DNA from: Pseudomonas abieticivorans | GTDB taxonomy: Bacteria > Pseudomonadota > Gammaproteobacteria > Pseudomonadales > Pseudomonadaceae | Assembly (NCBI RefSeq): GCF_023509015.1 | Contig: NZ_CP094975.1 | Coordinates: forward strand, 3,899,501-3,963,500 | Reading direction: 5' to 3' | DNA: 64,000 bases | Shown here: one piece after another, positions 62,404-64,000 of the stretch | How positions within the stretch are numbered: position 1 is the first letter of the stretch | Layout: every line of letters begins with the position of its first letter | Notes under the pieces: model-generated | The model's database searches: none | What the model was told of the DNA's origin: nothing | What the model saw: only the letters and a program-made list of their open reading frames with translations | Program-made: the position numbers and the translations under genes

Positions 62404-64000
62404 ATGAGTCACTCCTCGCAATTCAGCCTGTTAAAGAAGCGGCGCTTTTTGCCGTTCTTCGTCACCCAGTCACTGGGCGCCTACAACGACAACGTGTTCA
62501 AGCAATCGCTGATCCTGGCCATTCTGTACAAGCTGAGCATCGCTGGCGACCGTTCGATCTGGGTCAACCTGTGTGCCTTGCTGTTCATTTTGCCGTTCTT
62601 CCTGTTCTCGGCGTTGGCCGGGCAATTTGGGGAAAAGTTCGCCAAGGATGCGCTGATCCGGGTGATCAAGCTGGGCGAGATCGCCATCATGGCGGTGGGG
62701 GCCACGGGGTTCATGTTCGATCATCTGTGGATGATGCTGTTGGCCCTGTTCGCCATGGGCACCCATTCGGCGCTGTTTGGCCCGGTCAAGTATTCGATCC
62801 TGCCCCAAGCCCTGCGTGAAGAGGAGTTGGTGGGCGGCAATGGCTTGGTGGAAATGGGCACGTTCCTGGCGATCCTGGCGGGTACCATCACCGCCGGGGT
62901 GATGATGTCGTCGGCTCATTACGCACCTATCGTGGCCACGGCCATTGTGCTGGTGGCCGTGCTCGGCTACCTGGCCAGCCGCGGCATACCGCGCACCGCG
63001 GCGTCTACGCCGGGCATGAAGCTTAACTGGAATATCTTCAGCGAGTCCTGGGCCACCCTGCGCCTGGGTTTGGGGCAAACGCCTGCGGTGTCACGCTCGA
63101 TTGTCGGTAACTCCTGGTTCTGGTTCGTCGGGGCGATCTACCTGACGCAGATCCCGGCCTATGCCAAGGAGTGGCTCAACGGCGATGAAACCGTGGTCAC
63201 GCTGATCCTCACGGTGTTTTCGGTAGGCATCGCGCTGGGCTCGATGCTGTGCGAGAAACTCTCGGGGCGCAAGGTTGAGATCGGTTTGGTGCCGTTCGGC
63301 TCCTTCGGCCTGACCTTGTTCGGGTTGTTGCTGTGGTGGCACTCCGGTGTGTTCGCCCAGGGCGCCGTGCCCAACGACTGGCTGACCGTGCTGGGGGTTG
63401 GCAAGGCCTGGTGGGTGCTGCTGGATATCCTTGGCCTGGGTGTGTTCGGGGGCTTTTACATCGTGCCGCTGTATGCGCTGATTCAGTCGCGTACCGCCGA
63501 AAACGAGCGGGCCCGGGTGATTGCTGCCAACAACATCCTCAACGCGCTGTTCATGGTGGTTTCGGCCATCGTCTCGATCGTGTTGTTGAGCGTGGCCAAG
63601 TTATCAATCCCGCAATTGTTCCTGGTGGTGTCGCTGATGAACATCGCGGTCAACACCTACATCTTCAAGATCGTGCCCGAGTTCAGCATGCGCTTCATGA
63701 TCTGGCTGCTCAGCCATTCCATGTACCGCGTGCAGCACCGTGGGCTGGAGCAGATTCCAGAGCAGGGCGCAGCCTTGCTGGTGTGCAACCACGTTTCCTT
63801 TGTCGATGCCTTGCTGATCGGTGGGGCAGTACGGCGGCCGATTCGCTTCGTGATGTACTACAAGATCTATCGGCTGCCGGTGCTGAACTTTATCTTCCGC
63901 ACCGCCGGCACCATCCCCATCGCCGGGCGTAACGAAGACCTGCTGATCTACGATCAGGCGTTCAAGAAAATCGCCGAGTACCTGGCCGATGGGGAGTTGG
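62404..64000 (+). CDS. MFS transporter-acyltransferase (LplT/PlsC-like) fusion, 3' end missing
   Basis: The frame from ATG 62404 is open to the window end (532 residues present). Residues 1-410 are an MFS permease of the LplT/lysophospholipid type: SLLKKRRFLPFFVTQSLGAY followed by NDNVFKQSLILAILY, and GTHSALFGPVKYSILPQAL. From about residue 445 a PlsC acyltransferase domain begins, with the catalytic motif in VCNHVSFVDALLIGG (HX4D) and FRTAGTIPIAGRNEDLL. Such fusions flip and reacylate lysophospholipids or make phosphatidic acid. The C-terminal part lies beyond the window. Confidence 0.9.
   Translation, partial: MSHSSQFSLLKKRRFLPFFVTQSLGAYNDNVFKQSLILAILYKLSIAGDRSIWVNLCALLFILPFFLFSALAGQFGEKFAKDALIRVIKLGEIAIMAVGATGFMFDHLWMMLLALFAMGTHSALFGPVKYSILPQALREEELVGGNGLVEMGTFLAILAGTITAGVMMSSAHYAPIVATAIVLVAVLGYLASRGIPRTAASTPGMKLNWNIFSESWATLRLGLGQTPAVSRSIVGNSWFWFVGAIYLTQIPAYAKEWLNGDETVVTLILTVFSVGIALGSMLCEKLSGRKVEIGLVPFGSFGLTLFGLLLWWHSGVFAQGAVPNDWLTVLGVGKAWWVLLDILGLGVFGGFYIVPLYALIQSRTAENERARVIAANNILNALFMVVSAIVSIVLLSVAKLSIPQLFLVVSLMNIAVNTYIFKIVPEFSMRFMIWLLSHSMYRVQHRGLEQIPEQGAALLVCNHVSFVDALLIGGAVRRPIRFVMYYKIYRLPVLNFIFRTAGTIPIAGRNEDLLIYDQAFKKIAEYLADGEL

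Overview
The window is ordinary gene-dense chromosome of a Pseudomonas, probably of the fluorescens/putida lineage. This rests on GC-rich coding with little intergenic space, on REP/REPIN palindromes of the GTAGGAGCGGATTnATCCGCGAA type, and on the block gacS-pirR-pirS-cysM-rlmD-relA-mazG, which I recall as the P. aeruginosa PA0928-PA0935 neighbourhood. I see no tRNA, rRNA, transposase, prophage, integron or CRISPR array.

Layout. 1-1669: two tandem Yellow/royal-jelly-type beta-propeller genes, the first cut by the window edge. 2121-8719: an EamA permease, an AraC regulator divergent from a glutamine-synthetase-family gene, then a polyamine-type periplasmic binding protein and a FAD amine oxidase (a putative polyamine/amine catabolic unit), then a second EamA permease. 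8980-20058: aceK, envelope proteins (DUF6279 lipoprotein, TorF-like porin), an SDR gene divergent from its likely LysR regulator, a CvfB-type S1 protein, an exported beta-helix protein, CsbD, BrkB/YihY and a second peptide deformylase. 20111-31293: gacS, pirRS (without the pirA receptor gene), cysM-rlmD, relA, mazG and a DUF2058 gene. 31346-40605: purM-purN, DUF3108, DUF2066, an AI-2E/PerM family permease, hda, two tandem NlpC/P60 lipoproteins and a PQQ-type sugar dehydrogenase lipoprotein. 40851-49978: an adenosylcobalamin riboswitch followed by a ten-gene cobalamin operon (cobO, cobB, bluB, cobD, cobC, cobQ, cobU, cobT, alpha-ribazole phosphatase, cobS) in which every gene overlaps or nearly touches the next. 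50095-64000: a secreted glutathione peroxidase, a FadL-type porin, two small unknown genes, a 1.1-kb gene-free AT-rich stretch with DnaA-box-like sites, rmuC, a symporter-histidine kinase hybrid (CrbS/MxtR type), a TetR/MFS divergent pair, a TDT-family permease and a 3'-truncated MFS-acyltransferase fusion.

How the genes work together. The best-defined pathway is late aerobic cobalamin synthesis: corrin diamidation, adenosylation and amidation, aminopropanol attachment, nucleotide loop assembly and oxygen-dependent dimethylbenzimidazole synthesis, under B12 feedback. GacS, PirRS, RelA and the symporter-kinase make the middle and end of the window rich in global regulation. PurM and PurN are translationally coupled steps of purine synthesis.

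The most unusual feature is technical or evolutionary. Five otherwise full-length, conserved genes (glutamine synthetase-like, second NlpC lipoprotein, sugar dehydrogenase lipoprotein, cobU, symporter-kinase) are each broken by what reads as exactly one inserted base. All five events are insertions and no deletion was seen, which points to residual sequencing indels more than to five independent pseudogenes. I found no convincing new defence or mobile system. The best leads for something undescribed are the DnaA-box/AT-rich locus before rmuC, a structured leader near 52740-52822, and several small conserved-looking proteins without a known function.
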